This document shows, one piece after another, positions 63,860-64,000 of a DNA stretch of 64,000 bases. Every line of letters starts with the position of its first letter. Position 1 is the first letter of the stretch. Below the pieces are notes generated by a model. That model saw nothing but the letters and a program-made list of their open reading frames with translations. It had not been told where the DNA came from and made no database searches. The position numbers and the translations under genes were made by a program. Source of the DNA: Deltaproteobacteria bacterium (GTDB lineage Bacteria > Bdellovibrionota_B > Oligoflexia > Oligoflexales > CAIYRB01); contig VGTI01000003.1 of NCBI GenBank assembly GCA_016874735.1, forward strand, positions 124,001-188,000, in the 5' to 3' direction.

Positions 63860-63875
63860 TGTTTCACGTGAAACA
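63860..63875. other. parS site 4, perfect palindrome
   Basis: TGTTTCACGTGAAACA, a perfect 16-bp palindrome and an optimal parS sequence, unlike the three other copies, which have one asymmetric base. It lies 40 bases beyond the repeat array. Confidence 0.93.
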
Positions 63876-63902
63876 TAGGCCAATTTCACTGGACGCACCA
63901 AC

Positions 63903-64000
63903 ATGGGGCCGCTAGCGCTCATGAGTCTGGTGATTCACGACTTGCGATACTTTGGTGAAGAAAACTCGAAATACTCAGAGGTGACGGTTGGTCAGAATTG
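63903..64000 (+). other. Possible gene edge at the right end of the window
   Basis: The plus strand is open from ATG 63903 (or ATG 63921) to the window end, giving about 32 codons (26 from the second ATG). There is no clear ribosome-binding site. A minus-strand frame is also open from the edge to a TGA at 63919-63921. Neither is recognisable, so I only flag that a gene may begin or end here. Confidence 0.2.

Larger units (their letters stand above)
63145..64000. other. Non-coding segregation region (parS sites and tandem repeat)
   Basis: About 856 bases upstream of parA without a convincing gene. It contains four parS sites, a parA promoter candidate and a 20-bp repeat array, all listed separately. 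I looked for DnaA boxes (TTATNCACA) and found none, so I do not call an origin. In many bacteria such regions lie near oriC. The last ~100 bases hold a possible gene edge listed separately. Confidence 0.6.

Noticed and set aside
63511-63876. Minus-strand frames of 93 to 121 codons over the repeat array
   Set aside because: The array has no stop codon in any of six frames, so open frames are expected by chance. No ribosome-binding site, no recognisable domain, and the start ATG is part of a parS site.
63145-64000. Replication origin oriC
   Set aside because: parS sites and A/T-rich repeats are suggestive, but no DnaA box (TTATNCACA) or DnaA-trio was found, and dnaA/dnaN are not in the window.

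Overview
The window looks like a piece of a chromosome from a free-living Gram-negative (diderm) bacterium of intermediate G+C, most probably from the former Deltaproteobacteria or Bdellovibrionota. This placement is inference. It rests on an AgmX/PglI-type protein next to ExbB/ExbD-like genes, a futalosine-type menaquinone gene, a five-helix SdhC, paired b and b' ATP synthase genes beside parAB, meso-DAP-type MurE, and SecA/YajC/outer-membrane genes. There are no phage, IS, CRISPR, rRNA or tRNA genes that I can see. Almost everything is tightly packed core genome, with many overlapping stop/start codons and frequent TTG/GTG starts.

Layout. 1-3.2 kb: end of a thiolase gene and fadB (fatty acid beta-oxidation), closed by a hairpin terminator. 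3.2-4.3 kb: PAP2 phosphatase and an unknown membrane-anchored protein, both on the minus strand. 4.4-9.6 kb: an FHA/HD-GYP signalling protein, then a four-gene ExbB-ExbD-ExbD-AgmX module. 9.6-17.4 kb: RNase J, a probable futalosine hydrolase, a PP2C phosphatase, an M23 peptidase, SecA and a proline-rich tail-anchored protein. 17.4-30.4 kb (minus strand): RNase PH; a probable sdhCAB-purSQLF operon; and yajC, an outer-membrane protein and an M16 peptidase. 30.5-36.5 kb: a Rep-like helicase, an RpoH-like sigma factor, a lipid kinase, and an AmgK/MurU-like pair for cell-wall sugar salvage. 36.5-39.1 kb: a 37-codon small gene, a LysM lipoprotein and a polytopic membrane protein. 39.2-53.3 kb: the division and cell-wall cluster rsmH-ftsL-ftsI-murE-murF-murD-ftsW-murC-ftsQ-ftsA-ftsZ, without mraZ, mraY, murG, murB or ddl. 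53.3-63.1 kb (minus strand): parA-parB, atpF'-F-H-A-G-D-C, a glycosyltransferase and an epimerase. 63.1-64 kb: a non-coding centromere-like region with four parS sites and a 20-bp tandem repeat array.

How the genes fit together. The menaquinone gene, the SdhCAB complex and the F1 ATP synthase genes describe a respiratory chain fed by fatty acid oxidation. The dcw cluster, the AmgK/MurU pair, LysM and M23 proteins make and remodel peptidoglycan. ParABS and the repeat array mark the chromosome-segregation region, probably near the replication origin, although I found no DnaA boxes.

The observations I consider most worth checking are: (1) the ExbB/ExbD-like proteins appear to lack the ionisable transmembrane residues of the proton-driven family (Glu in ExbB TM3, Asp in ExbD), while the ExbB-like protein has an unusual Asp in TM2; (2) about 12.7 copies of a 20-bp repeat between parS sites place alternating A and T tracts every ~10 bp, which predicts strongly curved DNA; (3) rsmH appears to start at a CTG; (4) the pruned dcw cluster; (5) a small gene with a good ribosome-binding site at 36604-36717.
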